This document shows, piece by piece, positions 15,122-22,674 of a DNA stretch of 39,598 nt. The position numbers and the translations under genes were made by a program. The stretch comes from a virus. The stretch covers positions 1 through 39,598 of IMG/VR virus record IMGVR_UViG_3300022745_000013; one strand, 5' to 3'. The notes beneath the pieces are model-generated. The model ran no database searches. It was not told where the DNA came from and worked only from the letters and a program-made list of their open reading frames with translations. Numbering within the stretch: position 1 is the first letter of the stretch; each line of letters begins with the position of its first letter.

Positions 15122-15603
15122 AGCCGCACCCAGAGTTTCAAGACTACTTGTTTGACGAACAAGGTAATGCTTACCGCAAGAAGAAAAGTGGAAAGCTAAT
15201 AAAGCTGATCGGAACAAAGTGCGGTAACGGATACAGGGCTATTTCGTTTTGTGTGAATGGCGTTTATCTGAAGCGTGAGTACATACACAGAATGGTTTGC
15301 AAACTGTTTAACGGCGGTGACGGTGTTGGATTGCATTGCAGGCACCTTGACGGCGACATAACAAACAACGCAGCTTCAAACCTTGCATGGGGCACACCAC
15401 TAGACAACGCAGCAGATATGAAGCGGCACGGAACAACAGCAAAAGGTGAGCGCAACCCAATGGCTGTTTTGACTGAAGAAAAGGTAAAGGAAATGCGTAA
15501 GGTTCGTAGCGAATCTGGAAAAACCTATTTGCAAATTGCAAATGAATTCGGAGTTTCAAAAATGACTGCATTTCGTGCAGTTACACAGAGGGCATGGATA
15601 TGA
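15118..15603 (+). CDS. HNH homing endonuclease with C-terminal HTH
   Basis: 161 aa. The HNH_3-type core is HRMVCKLF, then CRHLDGDITNNAASNLAWGT (residues about 77-96), with the His, Asp and Asn positions of the fold. The C-terminal helix-turn-helix is TYLQIANEFGVSKMTAFRAV. Free-standing enzymes of this type cut DNA lacking them and spread by repair. It fits into the operon with 4-bp overlaps at both ends, unusually neat for a selfish insertion. It is related in design to the HNH gene at 34837. Confidence 0.88.
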   Translation: MKPHPEFQDYLFDEQGNAYRKKKSGKLIKLIGTKCGNGYRAISFCVNGVYLKREYIHRMVCKLFNGGDGVGLHCRHLDGDITNNAASNLAWGTPLDNAADMKRHGTTAKGERNPMAVLTEEKVKEMRKVRSESGKTYLQIANEFGVSKMTAFRAVTQRAWI

Positions 15604-16220
15604 GTATTTACACAAAGCTGAACACAGCACGAAACCAGTTTCATACGCTGAAGCTGAAAAAGTCTGGCCTGAACAAGTTTGCTGGTTACGAATACTTTGA
15701 ACTAGCTGACTTCCTGATACCAGCAATGGACATTCTTTCAAAGAACGACTTGTGCGCTTTCATTTCGTTTGGCAAAGACTTGGCGACTATGAAGATAGTT
15801 GACGCTACGGACAGTAGCTTTATTGAGATTACATCTCCAATGTCAACAGCCGCCCTTAAAGGATGCCATGAGGTGCAACAGCTTGGCGCAGTGCAATCCT
15901 ATTTGCGCCGTTACCTGTGGGTTGCAGCGTTGGAAATTGTCGAGCATGACGCACTGGATAGCTCTGCACCACTGACAAGCAAAGTCCAGGCAATCAAGCA
16001 ACCCGCATTGGGTGGAATTGGTGACGAGTTGCCAATTGATCGCCGTGACTACCTGCGTGAGCTTGCAGCGTGGATCACAGACAACGCTGATGACGCAACC
16101 GTAGTCCGTGAAGAGCTTGCAGTCCAAAACTTGGATGAAACGCAACTGCTCTATATGCAAAGTTTCCTGAATCCTGCCGTGCGTAAAGCATTGGGCATGA
16201 CATACAAAAAAGCCGCTTAA
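15600..16220 (+). CDS. erf: Erf-family single-strand annealing protein
   Basis: 206 aa from the ATG at 15600, which overlaps the HNH stop. Erf-superfamily marks are LKKSGLNKFAGYEYFELADF near residue 22, GKDLATMKIVDATDS near 60, and QQLGAVQSYLRRYLWVAAL near 97. The protein anneals complementary single strands and circularises terminally redundant phage DNA, as in P22. The C-terminal region (about 140-206) is variable. The SSB-like gene follows after an 82-bp gap. Confidence 0.9.
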   Translation: MSIYTKLNTARNQFHTLKLKKSGLNKFAGYEYFELADFLIPAMDILSKNDLCAFISFGKDLATMKIVDATDSSFIEITSPMSTAALKGCHEVQQLGAVQSYLRRYLWVAALEIVEHDALDSSAPLTSKVQAIKQPALGGIGDELPIDRRDYLRELAAWITDNADDATVVREELAVQNLDETQLLYMQSFLNPAVRKALGMTYKKAA

Positions 16221-16302
16221 CGATTACGGGGGAAAGCGACTTTCTAGAAGTCAGGAACTACGCCAGCGAGTACCCCACCTTTTAACTAACTGAAAGAAAA
16301 CT

Positions 16303-16668
16303 ATGAGCTACGACACACCATATCGCCCTAAAGACAACACCGGCAGCATCTTTCGTAATGAAAAAAAGGAAAAAGACACGCATCCTGATGGAACAGGATC
16401 AGCAGTGATTGATGGTGTTGATTATTGGGTTAGTAGCTGGAATGCAGTCGGGAAATCCGGTATCCAGTACCGCAACTTGGCATTCAAGCGCAAGGATTCT
16501 GCATACCAAGAACCGCAGCAAGCACCAGCACCCAAGGCATTCAAGCCTGCTTCACAAGACGCAGCCAAGGCCCGTCAGTTGCCACCACAAGATGGACGCA
16601 CAGCAGATCGCTCAATGCCCCACAAAGACTATGGCAATGAGTATGCGGACGATTCGATTCCCTTCTGA
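16303..16668 (+). CDS. SSB-like single-stranded DNA-binding protein (DUF736-like)
   Basis: 121 aa. The N-terminal half, NTGSIFRNEKKEKDTHPDGTG, GVDYWVSSW and YRNLAFKRKD, resembles the DUF736 group of small OB-like proteins. The middle is Pro/Gln/Ala-rich and disordered. The C-terminal acidic tail DDSIPF copies the DDDIPF tail of bacterial SSB, which recruits repair and replication proteins. It directly follows erf, where an SSB is expected. An 82-bp intergenic gap precedes it. Confidence 0.78.
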   Translation: MSYDTPYRPKDNTGSIFRNEKKEKDTHPDGTGSAVIDGVDYWVSSWNAVGKSGIQYRNLAFKRKDSAYQEPQQAPAPKAFKPASQDAAKARQLPPQDGRTADRSMPHKDYGNEYADDSIPF

Positions 16669-16670
16669 TC

Positions 16671-16778
16671 GTGCGTGACTTCATAGATATGTACCGCCTA
16701 TACCGCCGAAACGCGATAGGCGTATTTCCCTCAATCAAGATGGCATTTGAAGTGGCAAGGAGCCGGTGGAATGCGTAA
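16671..16778 (+). CDS. Tiny basic phage protein, 35 aa
   Basis: GTG start two bases after the SSB-like stop. It contains RDFIDMYRLYRRNAIGVFP, then KMAFEVARSRWN. Short proteins of the form DFxxxYRxYRR...A occur widely in phage early operons, with unknown function. The stop overlaps the next ATG (ATGCGTAA). An internal ATG at 16689 is an alternative start. Confidence 0.55.
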   Translation: MRDFIDMYRLYRRNAIGVFPSIKMAFEVARSRWNA

Positions 16779-17283
16779 GTTGTCAGCGTATGCCCGTAAA
16801 GCTAGGCGTGAAAACAAGACATACAACGGCGCGGAGTGGTTAAACGTAATCACTAAGTGCCGACAGTACGACGAGGAATTACTGCCTGGAGCGATTGCAA
16901 CAGAGCCAAGTTTCTCCGCAGCGCAACGGGCAATTATTGGAATCCGTACGGCGTTTGAAGCAATAAAGGCTGGACAAGGCTCTGAGCAGGATTGGGACAA
17001 GCTTGCCCATGCAACAGGAGTGACAAAGGTAAGAGCGTTTCAGATTGCTGGAAACAACAACGAAATGATGCCGCCACTGGATGAAGCCGATGCCGCCTTG
17101 ATGAAGGTGAAAAACCGCTACATCAAATGGGACAAATGGGAAGTGTTGCCAGCAGAGATTGAGCCGATTACTTATGCGCTGGAGTTGTACGAAATGGTTG
17201 TCACCAGTTCCAGCCCCGCGCAGATGAGTGAAGCGGTTTTGTATCGAGACAAGATTTTGAAGAAACAAAGGGAATTGGCGTGA
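16771..17283 (+). CDS. Hypothetical protein, 170 aa
   Basis: ATG at 16771 behind AAGGAG. The N-terminus is basic (MRKLSAYARKARRENKTYNG). The rest is helical with the segment LAHATGVTKVRAFQIAG, which resembles a helix-turn-helix. The C-terminus is a helical KILKKQRELA. It may be a DNA-binding regulator. I do not recognise the family. Confidence 0.65.
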   Translation: MRKLSAYARKARRENKTYNGAEWLNVITKCRQYDEELLPGAIATEPSFSAAQRAIIGIRTAFEAIKAGQGSEQDWDKLAHATGVTKVRAFQIAGNNNEMMPPLDEADAALMKVKNRYIKWDKWEVLPAEIEPITYALELYEMVVTSSSPAQMSEAVLYRDKILKKQRELA

Positions 17284-17486
17284 AGAAGAAGGATTTCAGC
17301 GAGATTTCGTACCAGCAGAAGAAGTCGTGCGGACTGCTTGGTTATCAAGGAAAGCGTGTGCGTGAACCCAATGAAGCACCTGGACAACTGGTTAGCAAGA
17401 TGGAAGGCATTTACAAGCCCGATCCAACAGCTTTCTACCGGAATGACGGGCACAAGCATCTGAAGAGTAAGGGCGCGAAATGCTAG
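17280..17486 (+). CDS. Hypothetical basic protein, 68 aa
   Basis: GTG start overlapping the previous stop (GTGA). The sequence is basic and soluble, with KKKDFSEISYQQKKSCGLLG and a basic C-terminus ending SKGAKC. Unknown. Confidence 0.55.
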   Translation: MKKKDFSEISYQQKKSCGLLGYQGKRVREPNEAPGQLVSKMEGIYKPDPTAFYRNDGHKHLKSKGAKC

Positions 17487-17614
17487 ACGAAGACATTGAA
17501 GACGCTTGGAGCCTGATTGACACAGTGCTGGACTTGAGTTTTGCGGTAGCGGTTTGCTTTTTCACCGCGACTTTTGTTTACACGATTGCGTACTTTTTCG
17601 GGACTTGGAAGTGA
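17480..17614 (+). CDS. Small membrane protein, 44 aa
   Basis: Acidic N-terminus MLDEDIEDAW, then one long hydrophobic span from about residue 17 to 41 ending YFFGTWK. It overlaps both neighbours (7 and 4 bp). An inner-membrane peptide of unknown role. Confidence 0.6.
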   Translation: MLDEDIEDAWSLIDTVLDLSFAVAVCFFTATFVYTIAYFFGTWK

Positions 17615-17970
17615 ATCGAATCTATACAAGGGAAAAGACGGACGAAGTGTTGTCCTTGCTGACAGATGTTGGCCCTATGTCCACGGTTGAACTGGTGCTA
17701 CTGACAGGTAGAGGCCCACACAGTATCCGCAACTCACTGCGAATCTTGAGAGCAAACAAAGAGATTCACATCAGCCAGTACCTGTCGCCAGTTTCAAAGG
17801 GAAGACAGCAACCTGTGTACTCACAAGGCGAAGGTGTCGATGCGGTGGAGAAAGGCAAGACAGCGAAGGAGCGAAACGCAAAGTACCGCGCAAAGCACCG
17901 AATTGCTATTCGTGCGCGTGATGCTGTTCGTCATAAGCGTGAGGTGAATATGTGGGCAGGACTTCTATGA
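17611..17970 (+). CDS. Winged-helix DNA-binding protein
   Basis: 119 aa from the GTG at 17611, which overlaps the previous stop. The wHTH domain spans about residues 6-72: TREKTDEVLSLLTDVGPMS, TVELVLLTGRGPHSIRNSL, RILRANKEIHISQYL, and a YSQGEG wing end. The C-terminal third is strongly basic and helical. It shares the GPxS...LTG pattern with the proteins at 7201 and 9136. Confidence 0.68.
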   Translation: MNRIYTREKTDEVLSLLTDVGPMSTVELVLLTGRGPHSIRNSLRILRANKEIHISQYLSPVSKGRQQPVYSQGEGVDAVEKGKTAKERNAKYRAKHRIAIRARDAVRHKREVNMWAGLL

Positions 17971-18086
17971 AGCTCTCCGACATTCTTTGGGGCTTGATTA
18001 TTTTCACCATCCTCGTTGTGACATTCCCATTCATTGTGATGTGGGGTTGCATTGAAGCAGTTAAACAAAAAAGGACAGGACGATGA
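17967..18086 (+). CDS. Small membrane protein, 39 aa
   Basis: MKLSDILWGLIIFTILVVTF continues the hydrophobic span to about residue 30 and ends in the basic VKQKRTGR, so the C-terminus is likely cytoplasmic. ATGA overlaps occur at both ends. Unknown. Confidence 0.58.
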   Translation: MKLSDILWGLIIFTILVVTFPFIVMWGCIEAVKQKRTGR

Positions 18087-18406
18087 CCGACTTAGAAATT
18101 TCCAAAGCCCTCGCACTGGCGATTGGGTGGCCTGAAGACCAAGTAACCATCACAACAATGAGTGTTGATGGTGGCGTCACATGGGTAGATGCGTGTGTTT
18201 CTGTACGTCCAGACGGAGCTAGTTATGGTCGCCCGTTTTGGTACACCGACTGGAACATCATCGGCCCGATAGCTGAACGCTACAACTGCTTTCCTTACAA
18301 GTGGCGCGACACGGACTTGTGGGTCACGGTGAATGCATGCGAGCCTTACGCAGACACCCCGCAGAAGGCGATTGCACTGGCGGTGATTGAAGGGGCGAAG
18401 AAATGA
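18083..18406 (+). CDS. NinX/DUF2591-like phage protein
   Basis: 107 aa. ISKALALAIGWPEDQV, FWYTDWNIIGPIAERYNCFP and a C-terminal ADTPQKAIALAVIEG form the pattern of the short DUF2591-like proteins common in phage accessory regions. There is no known activity. It overlaps both neighbours by 4 bp. Confidence 0.62.
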   Translation: MTDLEISKALALAIGWPEDQVTITTMSVDGGVTWVDACVSVRPDGASYGRPFWYTDWNIIGPIAERYNCFPYKWRDTDLWVTVNACEPYADTPQKAIALAVIEGAKK

Positions 18407-18735
18407 AACTACCAGAGCCAGTGGCATGGGAACTGCTTTTCAACAGTGGACACCATGATGACTTCACTATTGAAAAAGGTGAAGCCAATGAATATGGGGA
18501 AAACAAAATCCCTCTCTACACCGAATCCCAGATGCGCCAAGCAATCAAGGATGCGTATGAAGAGTGCGCGAAGTTGTGTGAAGAGTACAGCGAGGACAAG
18601 TGGAATTTGTACAAAGGACGCGAACCCTACACAGGCTTTGAGGAAGGTCGAGCAGACAAACGCGCTCACGGTCAAAGTGATGGTGCAGACGACTGCGCTG
18701 AAGCCATCCGTAATTTGAAGGAGCAAGTCGAATGA
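18403..18735 (+). CDS. Hypothetical acidic phage protein, 110 aa
   Basis: It begins LPEPVAWELLF, then IPLYTESQMRQAIKDAYEECAKLCEEY. The PxPVAxE...PLYTexQMrqA layout is very common in phage small-gene clusters, with unknown function. The C-terminal helix is ADDCAEAIRNLKEQ. Confidence 0.65.
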   Translation: MKLPEPVAWELLFNSGHHDDFTIEKGEANEYGENKIPLYTESQMRQAIKDAYEECAKLCEEYSEDKWNLYKGREPYTGFEEGRADKRAHGQSDGADDCAEAIRNLKEQVE

Positions 18736-18878
18736 ACCGAGAAACCATCATGGCACTTGCTCGTGAAGCAGGTTTCCGCGAATGGCACCCAGACATTCTG
18801 GAGATGTTTGCACTGCCCAGCACCATTGAACGATTCGCTGCACTAATCATTGCAGCAGTACAAAAGGAGGACGTATGA
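18732..18878 (+). CDS. Small phage protein, 48 aa
   Basis: MNRETIMALAREAGFREW, then TIERFAALIIAAVQKED. This resembles a short conserved phage protein (MNRexIxxLAreAGF...LerFAalV) of unknown function that commonly lies next to the preceding family. ATGA overlaps occur on both sides. Confidence 0.65.
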   Translation: MNRETIMALAREAGFREWHPDILEMFALPSTIERFAALIIAAVQKEDV

Positions 18879-19105
18879 CCGAAGCAGAAACACTGGCGAC
18901 CCAACTCGACCAAGGCGACTTCTCGATGACAGAGATTCAACTCGCCGCAACCCTGCTACGCCAGCAAGCGGTTGAGATTGAGCGACTGCGCGAGGCGTTG
19001 GTGCGAACGCTTGAATCGCTTGAGTTCCACCAGCGAATGACGCGACCAATCACAAGCACGCTTGAATCAATTGACGCTGCCCGTGCAGCACTGGAGAAAC
19101 AATGA
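18875..19105 (+). CDS. Coiled-coil protein, 76 aa
   Basis: The whole protein is helical: TEIQLAATLLRQQAVEIERLREAL is a strong heptad pattern, followed by a second helix ending DAARAALEKQ. Probably a small oligomer. No catalytic features. Confidence 0.58.
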   Translation: MTEAETLATQLDQGDFSMTEIQLAATLLRQQAVEIERLREALVRTLESLEFHQRMTRPITSTLESIDAARAALEKQ

Positions 19106-19323
19106 CGTTAATTGCAAAAGGTTACGGCAAAGACCTGCGCATGATGCGCAAAGAATCTGGAGTAACGCAAGCTGAACTCGCAACTGCTATGGGGTTAAGC
19201 ACAACGACTATTAGCAAAATTGAAATAGGACTCCAACAGCCATCACTCGACCAACTATTTCTTTGGGCCAGCTCTTGTGGCTTCACAGCAAAGATATTCT
19301 TTTCAAGAAAGGATCAATCGTGA
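19102..19323 (+). CDS. XRE-family HTH regulator, 73 aa
   Basis: A textbook XRE helix-turn-helix: LRMMRKESGVTQAELATAMG, LSTTTISKIEIGLQQPSLDQL. It ends FTAKIFFSRKD. The size is like HipB-type single-domain proteins, but no toxin partner is visible next to it: the following gene is an acidic 56-aa protein. Likely a local regulator. Confidence 0.78.
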   Translation: MTLIAKGYGKDLRMMRKESGVTQAELATAMGLSTTTISKIEIGLQQPSLDQLFLWASSCGFTAKIFFSRKDQS

Positions 19324-19490
19324 ACGCAGAACAGTTCTATGAAGAATTTAAGGCGGGACTTTCCTACCTTGGAGTTCGGTGGGGTGATATGGCACAAGTG
19401 GAAGTGTGGGTTGATGATGACACCTTCTACATGAAGCTTGATGGAAAGCAAGTCAGCTTTGCTGCGCTACTGGAGAACAAACATGATTGA
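19320..19490 (+). CDS. Small acidic protein, 56 aa
   Basis: GTG start overlapping the XRE stop. NAEQFYEEFKAGLSYLGVRWG, then VEVWVDDDTFYMKLDGKQVSF. Alpha then beta, acidic. Unknown. It may partner with the XRE protein, but no toxin family is recognised. Confidence 0.55.
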   Translation: MNAEQFYEEFKAGLSYLGVRWGDMAQVEVWVDDDTFYMKLDGKQVSFAALLENKHD

Positions 19491-20265
19491 AGAAGCGAAG
19501 GAAATTTCCAAGCTGCTCCGCAGTAGTGGCGAAGGCTGCAATTGCAATGCGTGGAACTCAGGCGAGTGCGCGTGTGATGCGACATGGGGCGAAAACTACA
19601 CCAAGGATGCAGCAGACACTATCGACGCACTGGTGGCAGAGGTGGTGGCGCTTAAGGAGCCGGTCCAGGAGCCGATGGGATTGCTTATGCCGCCAACGTC
19701 AGCGCCAACAAATAGACCAAAAGTCATTGATATGTCACGGCTTCCAGCAATGGACGGGCAAGAGGCTTACAAGATGGCAAAGGCGCTTTCGGACCTCCTT
19801 TCCACCGCCCCAGTGCCAGATAGCGATTGCCTTGGCTGCAAACAGCTAGAAGCGCAACTAAAGACAACACGGGCCGTACTGCACAAAACCTCTGCCGAAC
19901 TCGATGAAGTGAAGAGCACCGAACCAAAGCAGGAACAAGCAAACGAGATTGTCTCCATCGAAGGTATGCCTGTTGGAATGGGCAATGAACCGGAGCAAGC
20001 GGAGCCTGAAGGTTGGGATGACTGCCGATCCGAAAAACTGTGTCGCCGTTGGTGCGGAAATTCTGCTTGCATCAGTCACCCAGAGCCTAACAGAAACACT
20101 GAGTTGCTAAAGCAGGCGTTGGAAGCGTTGGAGTCATTCAAGCTGCCGGAGGATTCAATCCTAGCAGCGCAGGCAGGCAATCTGATTCTGCGTGTACCGA
20201 TGGGAACCGTGAATCTCCAAGCTGCCGCGTACACCGCAATCAAACAGCACTTGGGGGAAGCATGA
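19483..20265 (+). CDS. Hypothetical protein, 260 aa, cysteine-containing
   Basis: ATG at 19483, 8-bp overlap with the previous gene. The N-terminal segment CNCNAWNSGECACDATW has four cysteines in a zinc-like arrangement. A second cluster, DCRSEKLCRRWC, lies near residue 190. Between them are coiled-coil segments such as LEAQLKTTRAVLHKTSAELD. The C-terminal domain is helical. It looks like a mosaic of small-gene-cluster modules. Function unknown. Confidence 0.62.
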   Translation: MIEEAKEISKLLRSSGEGCNCNAWNSGECACDATWGENYTKDAADTIDALVAEVVALKEPVQEPMGLLMPPTSAPTNRPKVIDMSRLPAMDGQEAYKMAKALSDLLSTAPVPDSDCLGCKQLEAQLKTTRAVLHKTSAELDEVKSTEPKQEQANEIVSIEGMPVGMGNEPEQAEPEGWDDCRSEKLCRRWCGNSACISHPEPNRNTELLKQALEALESFKLPEDSILAAQAGNLILRVPMGTVNLQAAAYTAIKQHLGEA

Positions 20266-20456
20266 GAAACGAAGATGAAATGGTGCGCGTAACAGTAGTC
20301 CTAACGCGAGGCGGTGATATGCGAACGCATGTTGTCGCAGCCGGTCAAGTCGAACCACCTGCATTGAATACGCTTGTTGCTGGTATGGCTGCGCGTCTTA
20401 TGCACAGCTTCTCGTCTGACACAGTGACGTTTGACGTGAATAAGGGGGAAGCATGA
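20262..20456 (+). CDS. Hypothetical protein, 64 aa
   Basis: MRNEDEMVRVTVVLTRGGDM, then a hydrophobic helix NTLVAGMAARLMHSF and a beta end. ATGA overlaps occur on both sides. Unknown. Confidence 0.52.
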   Translation: MRNEDEMVRVTVVLTRGGDMRTHVVAAGQVEPPALNTLVAGMAARLMHSFSSDTVTFDVNKGEA

Positions 20457-20716
20457 AGATAGAAGTAGAAATCACTGAAGCAGAAATCAAGTCTGCCATT
20501 GAGCGAAAGATTCGCGTTGCCATTGCGGATGAAGTGAACGGCTGGAATGCTGACAACTTCATCAAGGCGCAGATCAAACAGCATTGGCGTGAAGTTGCTG
20601 ACAAGGAAATCCAACGTGCTTGTGCTGACTCTGACCTACTGCGCGGAAAGATCATGTCTGCACTGGAGGCAAAGATCAAAGGACAACTGACTGCAATGAT
20701 GAAGGTGAAGAAATGA
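20453..20716 (+). CDS. Charged helical protein, 87 aa
   Basis: MKIEVEITEAEIKSAIERKI and further amphipathic helices with alternating acidic and basic residues, ending MMKVKK. Similar short helical proteins occur in phage early clusters. Unknown function. Confidence 0.55.
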   Translation: MKIEVEITEAEIKSAIERKIRVAIADEVNGWNADNFIKAQIKQHWREVADKEIQRACADSDLLRGKIMSALEAKIKGQLTAMMKVKK

Positions 20717-21012
20717 AGCCAGCACCAATGACAGATGAGCAGATAAAGACGGAAGCAATGGATGCCTTTGACTGCACTTGGGACGCTGATGATGAAACGC
20801 TTGTAAACAAATATGGGCACGGTGTTTACCTGTATCACTTCCTAGACTTCGCACAAGCCATCATCGCCGCCCGAGATGCACAGTGGGAGCAGATGCTGAA
20901 GGATGTTCCCGAAACCAACTTCGGGAACATGGCGGGCAAGGTATACGACATCACAGACGCCACACCACCCGAACCGGAGACGGGGTTTTCACTATTAGGA
21001 GAACTGATGTGA
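20713..21012 (+). CDS. Hypothetical protein, 99 aa
   Basis: MKPAPMTDEQIKTEAMDAFD, then FLDFAQAIIAARDAQWEQML. This is the common phage pattern FAxAIiaArdaqWe, of unknown function. The C-terminal tail is flexible. Confidence 0.55.
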   Translation: MKPAPMTDEQIKTEAMDAFDCTWDADDETLVNKYGHGVYLYHFLDFAQAIIAARDAQWEQMLKDVPETNFGNMAGKVYDITDATPPEPETGFSLLGELM

Positions 21013-21212
21013 GTGGAAAAGGTTCGGCCCCTCGGCCTTTCAGCGTGACAAACGAAGAATACGCCTCGCGCTGGGATGCTATTTTTCAGAGAGATTTGAG
21101 CAAGTCAGATGAACATGCACAAGAAACGGCAGAAGTTATACAGGACGCTTCTGTGATTAGGCAGGCTTTTGAGAAGGATGAGGAAAATGAGCGAATTCCT
21201 GAATCAAAGTGA
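21009..21212 (+). CDS. Small conserved phage protein, 67 aa
   Basis: GTG start at 21009 overlapping the previous stop. SGKGSAPRPFSVTNEEYASR, then WDAIFQRD. The GKGSxPRPfsv...YxxrWDxIF pattern is widespread in phage early regions. The rest is an acidic helix. No assigned role. Confidence 0.62.
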   Translation: MSGKGSAPRPFSVTNEEYASRWDAIFQRDLSKSDEHAQETAEVIQDASVIRQAFEKDEENERIPESK

Positions 21213-21390
21213 GTTGCATCAAGTCACTGGATACGCCCGTCCTACTTCGCAGGCAGCTTGGCTGAAAGAGCATGGCTTGCCGCACCGATTGGACAGGGGT
21301 AGAGTGATTGTTTCCCGTGTCCATGTCCAGGCATGGCTGGAAGGCCGCGAAGTAGTCTCCAATGGCTTACGAATGGAGTTTGTGAAATGA
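21187..21390 (+). CDS. DUF4224-like protein, possible excisionase
   Basis: 67 aa from the ATG at 21187 (MSEFLNQSELHQVTGYARPT). The pattern LhqvTGyarPtsQaaWLkehG...RgRViVSR is that of DUF4224, a small wHTH-like family often next to integrases. It overlaps the integrase start (ATGA) and the previous gene by 26 bp. A recombination-directionality role is inferred from size, fold and position. No experiment is implied. Confidence 0.72.
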   Translation: MSEFLNQSELHQVTGYARPTSQAAWLKEHGLPHRLDRGRVIVSRVHVQAWLEGREVVSNGLRMEFVK

Positions 21391-22388
21391 ACAAGTACCC
21401 AAAGCTGAGAACCCATGTCCGTAAAGGTGCAAACGGGCAGCGTTGGGTTTCTTATTACTACGATATGCGCGGAACCGGAGAGAAAGACATTCCTCTAGGC
21501 AAAGACTATGCCAAGGCTTTGGAGCAATGGGACAAGATACACAACCAAAAGCCGCTGACACAAGGGCGTATTCAGGAAGCGTTTGACAAGTGGAAGGCAG
21601 ACTGCCTGCCACTCTACACCGTTAAAGGGACAAGGGACGTTTACAAAACCAACCTGAAGTATCTGGAGCCTGTGTTTGGGCAGGCCGGTTGGCATGAAGT
21701 AACCCTGCCAGTGATTTGCCAGTACCTTGACAAACGAACCGCCAAGACGCAGGGGAATCGTGAAATGTCTGTGCTGTCTATTGTGTGGAACAAGGCTCGG
21801 AAATGGGGCATGACAAACCTGCCCTTCCCTGGATTCGGCGTTAAAGGCTGGAAGAACCCAGAAAAGAAGCGCAAGAAGGAAGTGCGTGACGTTGTATTTG
21901 ATGCCATCTATGCACACGCCAGCCGTGTATTGAAAGACTCGATGGACATTGCAACGGCTACGGGAATGCGGATAACGGACGTTAGGACGATTCTGATGCC
22001 GGTGGACGGGCAGATACAGCTTAGAGCCTCAAAAACGGCTAAAGGAGCTGTATTTACAGTGTCGGAGTCGCCAGTATTGACTGCCGTTGTTAAGCGCAGG
22101 GAAGCCATGAAAGCGCATTCTGTGATGCTCCTGTGTACGGATTCAGGCAGGCAGATAAGCGAAAAAGCACTTTGGCATCATTGGGACAGGGCAAGGAAAG
22201 CCGCAGCCGAAGCCAATCCACTGTTGGCAGAAGAGATTCTGAGCATCTACAACAGGGATATGAGAAAACGTGCAGCAGACTTGTCCAATGACTTGGAAAG
22301 TGCCTCTAAGCTACTCCAGCACTCCAATCCCAAGGTGACAGAAGACCACTACCGGACGAAGCCGGTGAAGCTGAAAGCGGTACGTTAA
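21387..22388 (+). CDS. int: Tyrosine integrase
   Basis: 333 aa from the ATG at 21387. The arm-binding N-terminus is MNKYPKLRTHVRKGANG and the core-binding domain is about residues 55-160. Catalytic residues visible: R195 in TGMRITDV, K216 in ASKTAKG, R293 in RDMRKRA, H312 in LLQHSNP and Y322 in EDHYRT. The residue normally His before the second Arg is R290, a substitution also seen in other phage integrases of the RDxRxKAA type. The gene is the last of the PL-like operon and points at attP, 6 bp downstream. Confidence 0.92.
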   Translation: MNKYPKLRTHVRKGANGQRWVSYYYDMRGTGEKDIPLGKDYAKALEQWDKIHNQKPLTQGRIQEAFDKWKADCLPLYTVKGTRDVYKTNLKYLEPVFGQAGWHEVTLPVICQYLDKRTAKTQGNREMSVLSIVWNKARKWGMTNLPFPGFGVKGWKNPEKKRKKEVRDVVFDAIYAHASRVLKDSMDIATATGMRITDVRTILMPVDGQIQLRASKTAKGAVFTVSESPVLTAVVKRREAMKAHSVMLLCTDSGRQISEKALWHHWDRARKAAAEANPLLAEEILSIYNRDMRKRAADLSNDLESASKLLQHSNPKVTEDHYRTKPVKLKAVR

Positions 22389-22393
22389 AACGC

Positions 22394-22567
22394 TTCCGCA
22401 TCAAGTAATATTAAGAGTGAAGCAGGTATGGAGACTTTGCGGAAGTAATCAGGCTCTAGACCGCATGGTTAAGCCATTTCGCAAACGGATTCATAATCCA
22501 AAGCCCTCTAGCATCCATGCGGGTTAGCGGGCAGAGTTTCCGCAAATGTCCGCATGGGGCTTCCGCA
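22394..22567. other. Putative attP with arm sites and tRNA-like core
   Basis: TTCCGCA occurs at 22394-22400, inverted at 22438-22444, and again at 22538-22544 and 22561-22567, with a GTCCGCA variant at 22548-22554. These repeats flank a central region, as integrase arm sites flank a core. The centre holds GGATTCATAATCC at 22487-22499, which reads like a tRNA anticodon loop with CAT. A pair CCGCATGG (22461-22468) and CCATGCGG (22515-22522) is inverted around it. No complete tRNA is present. Confidence 0.7.
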
Positions 22568-22674
22568 ATTGACTTTTGGTTGCCTAAGAACCATAATTCT
22601 CATGTTAAAGCCTTGAACGTATATGGGTCGGCAGCTCGCATCGAAAGATGGTCATGACGCGGATCACCTTGAGT

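Noticed and set aside
16221-16302. Terminator or riboswitch in the erf-SSB gap
   Set aside because: A GACTT/AAGTC mini-stem and GGGG/CCCC can be drawn, but there is no stable stem with a T tract and no known riboswitch pattern.
19102-19490. Toxin-antitoxin pair (XRE protein plus 56-aa protein)
   Set aside because: The second protein has no toxin family pattern, and the pair is part of a long chain of overlapping small genes.
22441-22530. Possible complete tRNA gene at the CAT-like loop
   Set aside because: Only an anticodon-loop-like segment fits. No acceptor stem, D arm or T arm (no GGTTCGA) can be paired, so it is treated as an attP core only.
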